This document shows positions 63,228 through 64,000 of a stretch of DNA of 64,000 nucleotides, piece by piece (within the stretch, counting starts at the first letter, position 1; each line of letters opens with the position of its first letter). Under the pieces are notes generated by a model. It was not told where the DNA came from and did not search any database. It was given only the letters and a program-made list of their open reading frames with translations. The stretch comes from Vanrija pseudolonga (lineage: Eukaryota; Basidiomycota; Tremellomycetes; Trichosporonales; Trichosporonaceae). The translations under genes and the position numbers were made by a program. Location: NCBI RefSeq assembly GCF_020906515.1, contig NC_085850.1, forward strand, positions 1,178,001-1,242,000, given 5' to 3'.

Positions 63228-64000
63228 CTATGGCGACGAGCTCCGCAGCCTTGAGCTCCGGCGCACCGCGCTGCCGCCGTGCGTAAGCGTCGACGCCGGC
63301 GTGAGCTGGGGCGTCTCGGGCGGGCTAACAGGCAGGGGCACGCTCGCGGCGTCGGCGTCGGCGCGGCCATTGGGCAGCGGCGCGACGGGGCGTCCGTCTG
63401 GGCGCGCCTGCTTGCGCATCGCCGCGGCCCAGGGCTCGGCCGTCGCGGGGTGCTGCGGGAGCGTCTTATCGAGCAGGACTGGGGCGTGAGCTCTGTCTTC
63501 GTCTGGGGCCACTCACCCTGCTCCATCCGTTCGAGGAGGTTGGCCTCGGCCCCACTCGCGCCAGCAAGCACCGGCGTGATCTCCTCAGCGAGGGCGCCGA
63601 CGCTCTCGCGCGCGAGCACAGACGCCATCGCGAACGCCTGCATGTCCCTGTCGCCCTCTTGCGGGGCGTACGCGGCGGCCAGCTGCGCGAGCGCGTTGCC
63701 TGCCTCGGAGAAGAGGCGGTGCGCGAGCGCGATGTGCTGGTATTGTGGCCGCATGAGCGTGCTGGCTGGGAGGATGTGGGTCGCGAGGATTGCGAGCGGG
63801 CGGGGAAGGAGGGACAGGATTGGCGCGGACGAGGGGCGCGAGTGTGCGGTCGGGGAGGGCGACATGAGGAGGCTAGCTTCGAGGACCAGCAGCGCGAGGA
63901 GGAGCGTGTAGCGCCACTTGAGAGCGGGGTCAGTCGGCATGTCTGGGCACGTTGGGCAGCCACGCCACTCACATACGCCCCCTTGCCCTGCCCGATCAGG
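63228..64000 (-). CDS. Unrecognised protein, C-terminal part, runs off the right edge
   Basis: Three minus-strand exons can be read: beyond the right edge to 63973 (ending GQGKGAY), 63916-63517, and 63478-63228. The visible part is about 226 residues. It starts with a hydrophobic helix (YTLLLALLVLEASLLM), then Ser/Pro-rich sequence, LPRPLAILATHILPAS, an Ala-rich helical region (QYQHIALAHRLFSEAGNALA, MASVLARESVGALAEEITPV) and a disordered tail ending RSSSP. The middle-to-last exon intron (38 nt) removes a segment that would otherwise shift to a poor frame. A membrane protein is likely; a peroxin-like role crossed my mind but is not supported. The N-terminus lies outside the window. Confidence 0.5.

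Noticed and set aside
63478-63516. Reading straight through the 38-nt intron of the last gene, which stays open as a longer frame.
   Set aside because: The read-through frame becomes Arg/Pro-rich with poor codon bias, while splicing gives a frame with consistent GC3 bias and a normal stop.

Overview
This window comes from a GC-rich fungal nuclear genome. Nearly all genes are split by short GT-AG introns (mostly 35-100 nt, donors usually GTGAGT, GTGCGT or GTAAGT), with dense packing on both strands and strong C/G third-position bias. The mix of genes (HRD1, NOC2, KEX1, calnexin, NOT2, SF3B5, eS30 without a ubiquitin-like fusion, NDR kinase) suggests a basidiomycete yeast, probably a tremellomycete such as a Trichosporonales species. 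That placement is inference from style and remembered homologues; no search was run.

Layout. 1-6.6 kb: 5' part of HRD1 (minus), ribosome-assembly factor NOC2 and a PTR2-type peptide transporter. 7.9-13.6 kb: a bHLH regulator and an NDR-class AGC kinase with an in-frame TGA inside its conserved C-terminal extension. 14-24 kb: eS30, prephenate dehydratase, a divergent HSF-type factor, eL34, an unrecognised coiled-coil/poly-Q protein and a zinc alcohol dehydrogenase. 25.5-36.7 kb: a type II membrane protein resembling a glycosyltransferase, phosphatase inhibitor-2 (GLC8), calnexin, two tandem DsbA/FrnE-like proteins and the 25S rRNA methyltransferase BMT6. 37.7-40.3 kb: carboxypeptidase KEX1. 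41.0 kb: an intron-containing tRNA-Leu. 42-50.7 kb: an island holding six head-to-tail relatives of one apparently undescribed secreted/membrane protein family. 51.4-64 kb: a PhzF-like isomerase, NOT2, SF3B5, a monocarboxylate-type transporter, a GT61 glycosyltransferase and two incompletely resolved genes at the right edge.

The island is the part that stands out. Its genes are intronless although every protein gene around it with a complete model, except BMT6, has introns. They share a C-terminal domain with a WxWNA motif, a Gly-Trp-Phe/Tyr then Cys block and a strongly conserved YRGSAL block. At least two were copied together with their upstream regions, two copies look decayed, and one has been rebuilt with a classical signal peptide, a Cys-rich module and dibasic sites. 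This looks like birth-and-death evolution of a lineage-specific secreted family. Its function cannot be read from the sequence; a beta-rich, aerolysin-like fold is only a hypothesis.

Elsewhere the genes are mostly conserved housekeeping functions: ER quality control and the secretory pathway (HRD1, calnexin, KEX1, GT61), ribosome production (NOC2, eS30, eL34, BMT6), RNA metabolism (NOT2, SF3B5) and transport. Their adjacency gives no evidence of shared regulation. Exon coordinates were worked out by hand from splice signals and reading-frame continuity; where the start or an intron is uncertain the entry says so.
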